Shown here: in pieces, positions 23,545 through 35,454 of the stretch | Layout of the letters: every line of letters begins with the position of its first letter | Position numbering within the stretch: position 1 is the first letter of the stretch | Source of the DNA: Acheta domesticus | Lineage: Eukaryota > Arthropoda > Insecta > Orthoptera > Gryllidae | Assembly (NCBI GenBank): GCA_031308135.1 | Contig: JAHLJT010008756.1 | Location: 105,055,271 to 105,119,270, forward strand | Length of the DNA stretch: 64,000 nt | Direction of reading: 5' to 3' | Position numbers and translations under genes: made by a program | Notes under the pieces: generated by a model | Database searches by the model: none | What the model was told of the DNA's origin: nothing | What the model saw: only the letters and a program-made list of their open reading frames with translations

Positions 23545-24005
23545 TCCTTTTCCCCGAGCGGCCTTTCGCCCGTTCGGGGCCGCGAATGTCGTGCGTGGCG
23601 GCCAAGACGCGCCGGGCGGGCGGGCGGGCGTGTCGTGATTAGCCCGTATTTAAGGGCGCGGGCGGCGGCCGCGCTTGGCACCGCCCCTCCCGCCCCGGTC
23701 GCCTCCGCGGCGCGCTCGCGGGCGGGACGGGGCGGGGGTAATTGGACGTCGTTAGCCTTCGCCGCCCCCGCGCACCTGCGCGCGCCGCGACCCCGGCCGC
23801 CCCCGCGCCCGCCTCCGCCCCCGTCACCGGCCCTCGCCCTCGCCCTCGCCCCAGCTCCAGACGCGGCCCGCCTCGGGCCCGATACATGGCGCTTCCGCCG
23901 CGGCCCCTCCGCGAGGCCTGGCGCTTTGGCGCCGCAGACAACACCTCGAGCGTCGACTCCATCGCCTCTTCGCTCAGCTCCGTCCTTCTCCTCGGTCGAA
24001 GGTAT
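23545..24005. other. CpG-rich island 6
   Basis: Dense CG with C-rich triplet stretches. Includes GGGGGTAATTGGACG (about 23733) and GTATTTAAGGGCGCGG (about 23647) as AT cores in otherwise GC-rich DNA. Frames of 96-208 codons open on both strands and are treated as compositional. Confidence 0.75.
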
Positions 24006-24040
24006 TCTTGGCCTCACGTCCTCATCACCTGAGATATACC

Positions 24041-24290
24041 GATTGATTGATTGATTGATGATTCCGGGCGCGTCAACTACAGAGGTCATTAGTCCCGTGG
24101 GTGTAGTGCGTATTTTCCTCGGGAGATGACGGTGATCTTTACCCCTCTGGATGGCGAGATCCGGCGCCGACGTATCGTCGACTAGCGGGGTTTCCCCTCA
24201 ACCAGGTATCTCTCACCAGCAGGGCACTGCCCCAGCCGGAACAACCTCTAAGCTCGCGATTGGTCTTCCGGCATGATGTTCCGGCAAAGA
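24041..24290 (-). mobile_element. tRNA-derived SINE copy, 3' part with (ATCA)n tail
   Basis: The plus strand starts with four GATT units, then GATTCCGGGCGCG, TCATTAGTCCCGTGG, CGGGGTTTCCCCTCAACCAG, TATCTCTCACCAGCAGGGCA and CCCCAGCCGGAACAA. The repeat tail at this end identifies it as the 3' end of the family, (ATCA)n on the minus strand. The tRNA-derived head is missing. Confidence 0.75.
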
Positions 24291-24899
24291 ATATGTCCTC
24301 TCTCCCTGATTTACTTTCTGGATCCGCTGTTTCTCTTTGCAAGGATGACGTCCATCACTTTTGCTTTCTTTCCATATTTTAAAGACCGTCAGTCTTTCGT
24401 GCAGCGCTAGTCGGGTGTGGCTCCTCTATGTCCATATAATATACATCTCTGTCAATATTCCCTCTGTATTTGATGCTACTTGCACCTTTGTATAGCGTGC
24501 CAGGAAACTCGCCGCCGCTTGCAATAGAAATTACGTTGGTGGCACGAGCTGCAGCTTGAAAACGTAAATTACGTACGCACCACAATCATAATAGAAGCTG
24601 AAAGTGTTGTCTCCTTTCCTTGTTTCCCAGTTATATGGTACCAACTAAGGAACGTAAATGCAATTTTTAATTGGAGGCCTTGATTCGGCTCGGTGGGAGA
24701 GATTTTCCTGGCGCACTGAATTAGAGATAGCCTAATCAATTACATTTTTGAGAATTTTTGAACATCTTTCATCACAAAATATTTTATATCAGATCGGCTG
24801 AGCAACAGGCGAGTATGATACGTTTATTCTTTCTCCTCTGCCCTGGCTGAGTTTAACTCAGACCCAACTTCGCTGCTGTATCTGCAGCAACTCTGATAG

Positions 24900-25248
24900 G
24901 AATGACCCAGGGTTAGAGCTCCGACGGTAGTGGATATTAGACATTAATGTAGCTAACGCTGATTGGAGGAGAATGTTTGCTGCCGCCTCTCATAAGCAGT
25001 TTTCCGTGGTTTCTTTGATCAATACCAGGCGAATGCCGGGACAGTACTCTAACAAACGGGCCACGACACGTGCTCGATCTTTCCTTCTTCCTTGTCCTAA
25101 TCTTTACACTTACCTACAAGCACTTCAAATTACATTGACTACCATACCGTATATTTATGACGAGCTTGTCTCGGCCGGTACCCCGCTGGGCGAGATTCGA
25201 TCCAAGACCATAGCAGTTGGCGTGCCCGAAAACATCAATCATTTTCTC
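24900..25248 (+). mobile_element. tRNA-derived SINE copy
   Basis: A head with GGGTTAGAGCTCCGACGGTAG (a degraded B box) is followed by GGAGGAGAAT and CAGTTTTCCGTGGTTTCTTT. Then come GATCAATACCAGGCGAATGC, AACAAACGGGCCACG, CTTCCTTGTCCTAATC and GACCATAGCAGTTGGCGTGC. It ends at ACATCAATCA. This is one of the best-kept cores in the window. Confidence 0.8.
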
Positions 25249-27249
25249 CTCTGTCCCTCACCTTTTCAAGCGTGATTTAATTTTTGAGAATGATTACTAT
25301 AGACGCCGACAATACGATAAATTAAAATATTAGTATTCATAAGTGAACAAACAAGAATATTGGTCAGGATTATTCTTACATTGCCAGTGTGTTAGAAGGT
25401 CCACCATTAATTTTTATTATTTTGATTACAAATGAGTCCAGAAGTAATATTAACTTAGCTATTACATTATTCAATTCGATCCCCATGCTCTCAAGTAACT
25501 GATTTCCGCTGCGTCTACATTTATCATAAATGTGAGCAGTCTACTGTATTTGTTATCGAAATATGACCCGAAAGTATCATAACTCCGGATGATTGATAAT
25601 CTGGAATAAATAATTCAACAATGAGACGTTATCATATTTTAGTGTTTGAAAACACATCCATTTTTCAGAAATGGGTAAGAAGAAAGCATATTTTCCTTGT
25701 CTGAAAGATATCAACAGCTTTTACAACCTAGTTTAAAAATCGTAGAACAGAATTGTATGACCGCAAACCACCAACAGGCTACATTGTGTATGGTTGCGTA
25801 GGCTTGTGTATGGTTGCGTACATTGTGTATACTAATTAATCATTTTTAAGTCAAACGAACTGTCATATTCATATTAAAACATTTTCCAGAATTTGAATGA
25901 ATTTTCCAGAATCAAGTAATGTTACTACGGAGCCATTCTTTATAATCCAGGAGAAAACCTTCACAAGTGTGTGTCTCTGCAAAGCGCCCCATTAGTCGCA
26001 CTACCACTAATGAAGCCTTGCGATCCTCGGTTGTTTCTTAGGCGAAAGACGCCTGATGAGTCCACGTTTTCGCAATAGAACTTTGCAGAACGCGACCCAA
26101 GAGCTAGGGGCCGTTCTCAAAGATGGCTTCCATGAGTGTTTCCAGAAGTGAAAGGGTGCCAACAAGGTGAGATGTCCACTTAGAAAGCAAATGAAAGCCC
26201 CACTCCAATCAGGTAAGCATCATCTTTCTCGTTAAAGGTCGAACATTTCTTAGATATGCCTACTAGTTCATAATGATCACCCAGTCAGATGCCCGTCAAC
26301 ATTAAATCCTTCTCGTAATTTTTCATCCTCACGATATCTCATGTTTACCCAACCTCACAGGTTCGGACATTTCGACTGGGATTGTGGTGTGACTGAGAAA
26401 GTCACATTCAGGCGCTTCAAAGGACGCCCATGTCGCGAGGTCGGTCGAAAGATATCCTATTTCCGCCCAGAAGTTTCGAATCAAAGGAAGCCTCAGTTCA
26501 AAATTTGCGTGCAGAACATGGCCAAAAGGCCGTCTCAACGCAAAAATGCCAAGACCGAACATAAAGTAAATAAATAATATTCCAGTGTAGATCTATCACG
26601 CAAGGTATCTTTTAGATATATGCGTCCAATGTTTTTGCTTCTTATCTCTGTTTTCTACTTGTTTCAATTAAAATTTCAATTGTATCCGGCGTTCAAATAA
26701 TATTTAAGTTTTACTTAGCGAAATTGTCTGTAACTTTTACTTAATGACCTGTATTTTAATGACGTGAAAGACAAGAACAAGCTTGTGAATAATATATGCC
26801 CACTGACAGAAGAGCGTACTATATTCCTGACGGCGGCGCTATGAACGGACGCTGCGGGGTAAATACGCGTCAGCGTGTACGGAACTTGTCATGAAAAATA
26901 TTGTTAAAATGAATGACACTACTATTACTCAAAATGAAATCTATGAGGTTCCAAGAAATCTAAGTTTCCTAGAATATCGCATCTCTCAATTATTTAAGTG
27001 TATATAACCTGAATCTCACATGTACCTTGCATGTACACCTAAGAAAGGACGTCACCACCTCTGGCATTGTGGCGTATATATTACGGATAATGCCCGAATC
27101 TGGCTAATTTGCTAGACGTTCACAATGCCTGTGAAGTTGAAATTAGCGAACACGATGTGTTTAGGTCGATGATATAAGATACGGTGATGAGGAATAGCAG
27201 ATATGTGATAAACAGGCATGAGAGTGCTGGTGGTAAGTTCGGGCTAGTG
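25249..27249. other. AT-rich intergenic DNA
   Basis: No gene is recognised. A 20-bp tandem duplication (TTGTGTATGGTTGCGTA units) sits at about 25784-25825. The paired frames at 26329-26577 on opposite strands show no domain. Confidence 0.5.
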
Positions 27250-27313
27250 AAGACAAGAAGCATAGTTTCGACCCCCACTGTGTCAGCCATTTTATACTCA
27301 AGATACCATTATG
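27250..27313 (+). mobile_element. Probable 5' piece of a SINE interrupted by the RTE element
   Basis: AGTTTCGACCCCCACTGTGT then CAGCCATTTTATACTCAAG aligns loosely with the family head GGTTCGAGTCCCGACGGTGG then CGGATTTTCGACACTAG. The remainder of a SINE resumes at 30667. The match is short and diverged. Confidence 0.45.
27300..27313. repeat. Target-site duplication, left copy
   Basis: AAGATACCATTATG occurs here and exactly again at 30653-30666, just outside the two ends of the RTE-like element. It is 14 bp with no mismatch. Confidence 0.9.
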
Positions 27314-27744
27314 GGGGTCCAAATGGGTGACTTTGGGTCCTGGTGGGGTATACTGAGGCTCATAGGTATACACTATTAAATGCCAGGAAAAGCCCCCCTG
27401 TAATGGGGAGCCTTTGTAGCAAGGCTGAGTCATCAAGTCCCTACCCAAACCTCCTCGCGGTGGCCCTGGATGCACTGCGTGGTGAGATCCCGCAGAGTAA
27501 CGAAGAGGGTGGGACGAAAGGCGAGTTTCCGGCGCCTTAAAACGGGAACTCGGAGCTAAGGGAAGGAAAACCCTGACAGAAAACCAGGGGGGAGGGGGGC
27601 CTCCGTAGGTGTGGTGAAACCAACCTTCCTAAGGGATGAAAACCCTGACAAAAAATCATCTGCCTCCAGGATTGGACATGGGGGTTGGACGCAGGGCTAA
27701 CACCCCGGCTCCGTAAAAGTAAGTTTGTTCAAAGCGATTTAAAT

Positions 27745-28905
27745 ATGCCTCGGACCGGACCAAAACCAAATTTACGACAAAGGCTACGAAAACGGACAAT
27801 GAACATTGGTACGTGGAATATACAAGGCCTGGGAACAAAACAGAGGGAGGTCATCTCAGAAATTGAAAAACTGAATCTGGACATAATTATTCTTACGGAA
27901 ACGAAGAAAAAAGGGACAGGGGAAGAAGTTTTGAATGAATATCTTCACGTATGGAGTGGTGTGCCCAAAGAATTTAGAGCCAGAAGTGGAGTCTCTTTCC
28001 TTATTAAACGTAAATGGACAAAATTCATTAAACAAATAGAACATATTAGTGACAGGGTACTTAAAATAGACATGAACATTTTTCGTCATCAGTTAACTAT
28101 TTTAGGGGTATATGCGGTAAACGACAATGCACTTGTGGATGAAAAAAATAAGTTTTTTCAAGATCTCAGTGAAATTATAGCAAGTATTCCGCATCAAAAT
28201 GAAATTCTATTAATTGGGGATTTTAATAGCAGAGTAGGTAACAGAGAACGCGAAGTAGTAGGTCAGTTTGGAGAGGAAAGTGTTAATGACAATGGAAAAA
28301 GATTAATAAACCTTTGTAAGGAGCATGCGCTATGTGTAGGGAACACCATTTTCAGTCATAAAAACATCCACAAATATACCAGAATAGATCCAGCAAGAAA
28401 TATTCAATCAGTAATTGATTTAGTTGTGGTAAAGAAAGAAAGAAGAGTAAAACTTAATGATGTGAGAGTATACCGCCAACCAGAGTGTGGAACTGATCAT
28501 CATATGGTAGTGAGCAAACATGTATTTCCTTTTAGAAGTAAACGAAGATCTATTGAAAAAGATACCGATATTTTAATTGAACAAAATGACATAAATTTTA
28601 AAACAGACCTTTTAAAACAATACAGCGTTGAAATGCTCTACCAAAACAGAATTAACCTTAAACTAGGAAACTCCGAAGATAAAAGTCCCGAAGAAATGTA
28701 TTATCACCTAAAAGATGTTGTTTTTGAAGCAGCTAAGGAAGCCCTAGGAGAAGAACAAGAAAAAAGGAAGTTCGTTGAGAAATTCAGTGAAAATTTAGAA
28801 AGCTTGATTAAGGAAAAGAAAACATTGTACCTGTCGTGGATTTCAAATAGGAATGCCCAACACGAAAGGAATATGTACAAAAAAGAAAAGAAGTTAAAGA
28901 ATTAG
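27745..28905 (+). pseudogene. RTE-like ORF, APE endonuclease domain
   Basis: The first ATG in frame is 27745 and a second lies at 27799 just before the domain. All expected APE-family catalytic positions are seen: Asn in GTWNIQGLG, Glu in LTETKKK, Tyr in LGVYA, Asp and Asn in IGDFNSRVG, Asp in IDLVVV, and the final Asp-His in CGTDHHMV. This domain nicks target DNA to prime reverse transcription. After the domain comes a charged linker ending at KKLKN and a stop. The +1/-1 alternative frame continues as EVKELVKIEKNEHWERL, so the stop results from a one-base indel near 28875-28900, not from a natural end. Confidence 0.85.
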
Positions 28906-29696
28906 TAAAAATTGAAAAAAATGAACACTGGGAGAGATTGTGTAGGGATATAGATAATACAATAGGATATAATAGGTCAACCCAAGCGTGGAAAACGATT
29001 AAAAATATGAGAAAAAAATGTTACAAAAGTAAAGTACAAATAATAACTCCTACAAAATGGATTGATCACTACGAACAATTATTACAAGAAAGTAGAGTTG
29101 AATACCAAAACAATTTGGAATGCATGCATTGGCAAGCATGGGAACCTGATATCAGTTGGTTTGATGTAAAAAGGGCTTTGTCGAAAGCTAAAAACAATAA
29201 AGCTCCAGGACCAGGTAACCTTAGAATGGAACTTTTAAAATACGGAGGTTATAATGTAACTGAATATCTCAAAAATCTTTTTAACAAAATTGAAGTTAGT
29301 GGCGATATTCCTCAGGAATGGAATATGTCATATATCAGCTCTATACACAAGAAAGGTGACAAAACCCTTTGTGAAAACTACAGAGGAATTAGTGTCATCC
29401 CATCAATAGCTAGGCTATTCGCTAGTATTCTAAAGGAAAAAATACAGAAGGGAATAACATTTAGTGAAGAACAAAGTGGGTTTAGAAGTGGGAGGTCATG
29501 TTTAGATAATATCCATTGCTTACGCCAAATAATAGAAAAAAATGGAATATACAATATAGACACACATATGACATTTATTGACCTGGAAAAGGCCTATGAC
29601 AGTATTCCTAGATGCAAAATATGGTCAGCAATGAGAAGACTGAATGTTCCAGAAAAATGGATTAATTTGGTTAAAAAAAATGTACCAGAATACTGA
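28900..29696 (+). pseudogene. RTE-like ORF, reverse transcriptase fingers and palm (motif A)
   Basis: The frame is open from about 28885. Recognisable blocks are WIDHYEQLLQ, NNKAPGPGNLRMELLKYGG, a GDIPQEWNMSYISSIHKKGD block, NYRGISVIPSIARLF, EEQSGFRSGRSCLDNIH, and catalytic motif A FIDLEKAYDSIP (Asp codon at 29580). The usual Asp-Gly after KAPGP is Gly-Asn here, a mild departure. The fragment ends at VKKNVPEY because of an extra base in the A8 run at 29674-29681. The same region in the next frame reads VKKMYQNTEA. Confidence 0.85.
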
Positions 29697-30087
29697 AGCG
29701 TGTATTAAAATGGGGAGGAAAATTACCCAAAGTATTAAAACTAACAAAGGGTTAAAACAAGGATGTAGTTTATCGCCACTTCTCTTTAATATATATATGG
29801 AACAAGTTTTGGAAACTTGGTACAAGAAATGCTCGCAAATGGGAGTTCTCATAAATGATAGGTGCTTACATTCTCTACTTTTTGCAGATGATCAGGTCAT
29901 TTTGGCATCAGATCGGGAAGATATGGAGTTTATGCTTAGGAAATTAAAAGAAGAATACGAAAAGTGGGGACTTAAAATTAACCTTAAAAAGACCGAATAT
30001 TTATGCATTGGAGGAGATACCTCTAATATAAAAATTGATGATGACGAAATAACTAACTGTTCAAATTTAAATATCTGGGGACTATAA
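29665..30087 (+). pseudogene. RTE-like ORF, reverse transcriptase motifs B and C
   Basis: Picks up right after the A-run shift. Motif B is GLKQGCSLSPLLFNIYME. Motif C is HSLLFADDQVILA with both catalytic Asp codons at 29887-29892. The segment after it, GLKINLKKTEYLCIGG, is the usual thumb-side block. It ends at NLNIWGL because one T is apparently missing near 30064-30067. The next frame reads KYLGTIITDDG, the expected continuation. All RT catalytic residues are therefore intact across this element. Confidence 0.85.
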
Positions 30088-30626
30088 TTACTGACGATGG
30101 GAAAGTTGATGAAGATATTACCACTAGACTTGCAATGGGCAGAAATGCAATCAAAGCTCTACATAGCCTTATATGGAATAATGTGCTACGACAAGACACA
30201 AAGAGAAGAATATTCCACAGTGTAGTGGAAAATATTATATTATATGGTGCAGAAATGTGGCCTTTAACAAAACGCCGTAGAGACAGAATACGGTCAGTAG
30301 AGCTCGACTTCATGAGAAGATCTTTACAGATAACAAAGCTGGACAAGATAAGAAACGAAGTGGTATGGGAAAGAGCTGGGGTTCAAACAACCATAACCAG
30401 AAGACTAGAAAATAAAGCTCTTCAATGGTACGGACATGTCCAGAGGATGCAAAATGAGAGATGGCCAATTCAAATTTTAAACTGGATACCTGAAAGGAGG
30501 CGTAGAAGAGGTAGACCTGTTTTGACCTGGAAGACGTATATACAGGAAGTAATGAATGAGAAAGGACTAGAAGAAGGTCAATGGAATGACCGAAAAATAT
30601 GGAAATCGAAAACGGCAAACTCTTAG
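30063..30626 (+). pseudogene. RTE-like ORF, C-terminal region
   Basis: Starts as KYLGTIITDDGKVDEDI (the conserved YLG block) and continues to the natural stop at 30624-30626. It contains LYGAEMWPLTKRRRDRI, WYGHVQRMQNERWP, and a very basic PERRRRRGRPVLTWK stretch typical of the C-terminus of APE-type LINE polyproteins. The stop is about 26 bp from the end of the element. Confidence 0.8.
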
Positions 30627-30652
30627 GGGTAGAACCGAGGAAGAAGAAGAAG

Positions 30653-30666
30653 AAGATACCATTATG
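30653..30666. repeat. Target-site duplication, right copy
   Basis: AAGATACCATTATG immediately follows the GAAGAAG tail of the RTE-like element and matches 27300-27313 exactly. Confidence 0.9.
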
Positions 30667-30942
30667 CGTCAGTTGGCTCTTCGCTACGCATTTCCTGGAA
30701 TCCTATCAAACGTGCCCGATCTATCCTTCCTCCGTTATCCTATCCTCTCCCCTTAAAGCGCATCATGGCTGGGATGGTGCCACGCTGGGGGAGGCATCTG
30801 CAGTGGAAATCTCCGGAAGCCGACACGGATCGGTACCGGACATCGTTCATGGGAGAGGAAAACAGCCACCTCCAATGATTCAGCATTCGCTACACTTACG
30901 GGACTAACGACCATAGCAGTTGAGGTGCCCGGAATCATCACA
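30667..30942 (+). mobile_element. tRNA-derived SINE, 3' piece downstream of the RTE insertion
   Basis: CTATCAAACGTGCCCGATCT, CCTTCCTCCGTTATCCTATC, GGCTGGGATGGTGCCACGC and GGGGGAGGCATCTGCAGTGG follow family order. The end ACGACCATAGCAGTTGAGGTGCCCGGAATCATCA closely matches other SINE 3' ends. Its 5' part probably lies beyond the RTE at 27250-27313. Confidence 0.65.
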
Positions 30943-31189
30943 ATACCTACGGTGAAGGCCGAAGTCTGTGTTCATGAAATGTTCGTGCCTGTGTTCATGA
31001 AGCGCGTATGACGAATACCAGATTTCTTCCAAATACACGAGACTCCTCACTCTCAATAGCCTTAATTTAGCCAACACCCAGTGTCAAATGATTACATTAG
31101 CCGGATCACGTCCGAAACAATCCGTTCATCGTCATTACAACACCTTCAGTCAACCCGTGTGGCTAATGTGCGTTTTATCCGGCTGCTCC
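30943..31189. other. Intergenic DNA
   Basis: No feature is recognised between the SINE end and CpG island 7. Confidence 0.5.
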
Positions 31190-31475
31190 TAACATTAGCC
31201 ACATTTCGGACTTAAGCCGTAACACGTACCGCCCTGAGGCTCCGCAGGGCTGGGACCGCGCCGCGCCGGGTGGGGTGCCCGGGGCGCCGTGCGCGAGGTG
31301 AGCCTCGTGACAAGATCGACCATATTTCACCGAGCAGTTAGCCGCACGCGCGTGCGTGGGGCCCATTACGAGCGCGGCCCCGCGCGAGGGGCGCCGCGCC
31401 GCGCCGCGCCGCGCAGCGCCTCCACCTGCGCCGAGCGGCCGAGGTGCTGCAGGGCGCACACTGGGGCGAAACGCT
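31190..31475. other. CpG-rich island 7
   Basis: Dense CG with a (GCGCC)n-like run near 31385-31420. The stretch GTGCTGCAGGGCGCACACTGGGGCG (about 31443-31468) resembles GTGCTGGAGGGCGAACACTAGGGCG at about 60165-60190 beside another island. The open frames are compositional. Confidence 0.7.
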
Positions 31476-33869
31476 CCTCTACAGTGTTTGGACAACTGGA
31501 ATAATGTTCTTTTTTATTACAAGAAATCGATGGTCTTCAAGCTCAATTACTGATTTCGAAAACATGCGTACATTGATGACAAATGAGGGCCTTTAGCCAT
31601 GTGGGAGATGTTTCTGGTTTTGTTAAATTCTCAGGATCTCGGGGAAAATCAAAAAGCAATTAAAAAGTTCCGACCCTGACTGAAAATGCAAATGTTTATT
31701 GGTCTTTTTCCTCTTTCTCCCATACTTCGACTGTTTTCTCGTAATCAATGTGTCACGGCTAATGACATAGCTGACGTCATGCGACAGCAAGGTTCCAAGG
31801 ATAATGAGTGAATACTTGCTAATTCCGTGTTGCTGTTTGTACAGGAACTTGTTTACATTCTTGATATGTAAAGAACTACAGTATAATACATTTGTATTTA
31901 TTATAGTATATTACTGCAGTATTTGTGAAGACAGTTTTGTTAAAATATCTAATTTATTGTAGTTCAACACGGGAGTGTAGTTTTATTTGTTTTTGAGCAA
32001 AGGCTGTGCTATTTTTTGGAAAACCGTTTTGAGTAGTTTTATTCAGCAGCATTTTTTCTGTTGGAGGGCACTAATCTATATAATTAATTTCGAAACTATG
32101 CGTAAATGATCATAAAATTAAGAAATCTCTGGGCCTGTGAGATGTATCAATGGTTTTCTTAGATAAGTACCCAGGAACTCGGTAAAATACAAAAATAATG
32201 AATCAGTTTTAATTTTGCTTACATTTTTAATTTGATTTCATTGATGCAAGTATTTCATTTTGTCAATCTACAATTCCTCATGTCTTGGGTTACATTATTA
32301 TCATACTCAGTCGGCACGGCAGACGTCATGCAACGAGCAAGAAAGAAAATTCAGTCCTATCAGAACAGCTTATTTTTGCTTCTCAAGTATCCTATCTTCC
32401 ACACATTTGACAGCAGCATTTTTGCCGATGCATGCCACTAGTTTGATTTAATTTAAATGTTAATTTCGAGTTGAAAAAAGCCTAAAGATTTGATGAGAAA
32501 ATAATACTTTTTCGCTATTTTGAGAGGTAAAAAACTGTTGTGAAACTGTTTCTGTTAAAAAAAACTGTTGTTGTTCAACATAGTTTTCGATTTGTTGGAG
32601 AGGCGCGTAGAGTATCCATCAATTAACTGGAAGACATTGAATTTGGATTAGAATTACAATTACACTTCAGTTTCTTACATCTTTCTTTACTGGAAGACGT
32701 ATGAAAGTGCTATATTTAAAGGAAGTAAAATATCTAAAGTACACTTGTGCAAGGTTTAAAAAATTAAACAATCTGAGGGGAAATACTGAAACTATCAAAA
32801 TTTGGTAAAAGATTTAAAAGAAAGATGTAGCATAAAGGAAAGAAATAACGTTACCATTGACAAACACCAAATGTTAGACATAATATTCTCCAATACAATT
32901 TCAAATTAGGATCACAAAATATTGTTAAAAATCATAGAATTTCTTTTTCTGGTTTTTGGAAAAGCAATGTTAATATTCATACTGACATGATGTTCATAAA
33001 TTTAAGGAAGTTTTCATCTTTTTCCATACACTGAATTCATAATTTTTTTTCAGGAGGCGTTTTCCAGATTTCAAGAGATGCCGATTTCGGCCACCACGGC
33101 GGGTACCCACTATGTTTCTCATGGGGAACCTGTAACCACCTGGGTCATTCAGGTCGGCGTTTGGAAATATAAAAATAAAGTTTCAAAAGTATATTAAAAA
33201 TAGTTCAAGCTAAGTGGAAAATGAATGAAAAATATAATACGAGTAACTAATTTATGTGAAAGATATCTGGCGAATTATTTCATCGTTTCGTGAATTTCTT
33301 CTCTTACAATGGATAAAATCATTGTGAGAGTGCTCTTGGCTGTCCGAGTGATGATGTCGACGTTTTAACTATCTTCTCAAGATCTTCCTCATGTGGTGTT
33401 AATCGCAAACTACCTCTGAAAACAATTGAAAAAAATGTTGTGATCGGATTTATGAGTAACCTACCCTGCGGTTTCAAGAAAAGTAGGGCAATTTTACCTC
33501 ATTATTCATTATGTATTAAAAAAAACTATTTGGACTCTCGTTAAATAAAAATCTTATTGCTTCGAATTTTCTTGCACTGCTAATGCAATGAAAGTACATC
33601 AATATGTGTCAATGTTTTTACTTCTTGAAAATTGTTGTATAAAAGATAAAAGGTGTACATACTTTTAGCATATATAGAATATTTAGGTGTTTTTAAGCTT
33701 CCTCGCTTTCTTCTTTGTGGTAATCCATAAATAATGCATTCTCGAGTAGAAATATTTTAAACACTCGTGAAAATAATAGCCCTCTGCAAATTTTTCACTC
33801 GAGCAGTAAAATTTCATTCACCTCTCCAGTCCCATAAATTGCTATTACCTTGTGTTTTCGTAGTTATTA
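31476..33869. other. AT-rich intergenic DNA
   Basis: No gene or transposon is recognised in 2.4 kb. An isolated acceptor-like T-run followed by CAG occurs at about 33048. A less AT-rich segment to 33165 has no coding support. Confidence 0.5.
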
Positions 33870-34180
33870 CCGGACGTCCTGCGTTGCTGTTCCGGCGTGC
33901 GGGTGTTTGGTGGCGTTTGGGCCCACTGTGCGTCCGGGGCGGGTGGGCGGAGGCGCGAGGGCGGTGAGGGCGGCGAGGGCGGCCTGCGATCAGCGTGCAG
34001 GCGCAACCTTTTCATGCTTGGACGAGTGGCGAGGGCGATGAGAGCAACGCACATAGAGCGCGAGGGCGGCTGATGGCGCGATATGCAGACGCCTGGCGCC
34101 GCCCCACCCCGGCCCGCGCCGCCCGCGCCGCCCCGAGGTGCCGCGAGTGAGTGGTTGCGCCTGGGAACGCGGTGGTGGTG
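33870..34180. other. CpG-rich island 8
   Basis: GC-rich with repeated GGCGAGGGCGG-type units at about 33945-34070. Overlapping frames on both strands (60-142 codons) lack motifs. Confidence 0.7.
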
Positions 34181-35454
34181 GCTGCGACTTTCAATGGAAC
34201 CTGTGGATTAGCAGGAGCATGCCAACCAATATACATGGAATTGCAAACGATCGGGAAGCTAGTCAGGCACAACGTTCCGGATTTCCTTGGGATATTCATA
34301 AAATTAATTCTAGGGACCTGCAGCAGCAAAACAGCTCCTGCCGAGTGTGAGGAAAATGTGTTCCTGGAGGAGCAACAATTGGCTGCTTTGATACGACACC
34401 CCTGAATATTGAAGCTTCTTTGATTCTCTACGCCCGACATCAGCTGTGTCGTGAGCAGTGACGCACTGAGTAAGAAAATATAGTCGTAAAGTGAGGTATG
34501 ATAAAATGATTAATATAATCAAAAATTTCATATTTCAGTCAAAACCAAAAATGTCAAGGTTTTTGTAATGCTTCCTAGTTTCTGAACATCTAACAAAATC
34601 ATTGTCATCTCTGGCATGTCCAGATCTCCATTGATTTCTGTCGAAGTACGTGCATATTCGAAATTAATAATATTGATAATCTACAATCAAATTCATTTCT
34701 GTCAGATTATGAGGTGGATTTGAAGTAAAAATTAAAAGTTCTAAATTCGTATTTAATTGATATTAAAATTCTTAAAGTAATTTTTCTTTGTTGTTTCCTT
34801 ACTATTATTTTTTATTTACTTTCATTCTATCTTTTCAGAGTTTTTAGAATTAGAGACTTATTTAAAAAATTATCTCCTTTTCATTAAATTTCAAAAATCA
34901 GCTATGTAACACGCAGTAAATACTCTTTATTAAACTTTCTACTTCTCATTTTCAGCACTTTTTGTCAAAAGAAATAGCTTTTTTTTTCTTAGTCGACACT
35001 GTAGCTATGACTTCCCAGATGTACGACGATGATGTCGTTTAACAAGAAGTATTAACAAACATCGAACAATTTATCAAATCGTATTTAAGGCACCAGAGTC
35101 AGACGTTTAGAGACCTACGGTGACTTTTGCTAGACCTGGCCTGACAGTCCGCATTCTGTGAGATGATGCTACTGATGCTACTTCTAACTGTTCGACTTCA
35201 ACTGTACTGTTTCTGTTGTACGACACTACTGTAACTTTCGAAAACAGTCAAGACAACTAAAAGAGGATAGTGCTTTTCAACATTCATTTACGACTCTATA
35301 GGAGAGCGTGGTAGCGGGACATAGCTGTATACCAGTAACAGTACCCTTTACCTCTCGCCTCACAAGGCAAGATCTCTAAGCGTCTCGCCTATTCTTTGGT
35401 TACGTCGCTCGCTACACACTCCACTGAATTTTTTTATATCTGCTGAAAAGTCTC
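34181..35454. other. AT-rich intergenic DNA
   Basis: No gene is identified. The short frames at 34140-34530 are on both strands and end within AT-rich DNA. Confidence 0.5.

Larger units (their letters stand above)
27314..30652 (+). mobile_element. RTE-like non-LTR retrotransposon, full length
   Basis: A 3.34-kb element with a 5' leader of about 430 bp, an APE-type endonuclease, a reverse transcriptase, a C-terminal basic region, only about 26 bp of 3' UTR, and a terminal (GAA)n tail. The short 3' UTR and microsatellite-like tail fit the RTE clade. The perfect 14-bp flanking duplication shows that both ends are present. The coding frame is interrupted three times (about 28875-28900, 29674-29681, 30063-30067), each by a one-base change in or near an A/T run. 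I see no in-frame nonsense codon outside these shifts. It looks young. Another APE-bearing clade is possible but less likely. Confidence 0.85.

Noticed and set aside
23463..24089. 208-codon minus-strand frame in island 6
   Set aside because: Low-complexity Gly/Arg/Ala sequence, competing plus-strand frames, and one end in the SINE (GATT)n tail.
27161..27475. 104-codon minus-strand frame over the RTE leader
   Set aside because: Antisense shadow crossing the element boundary and target-site duplication.
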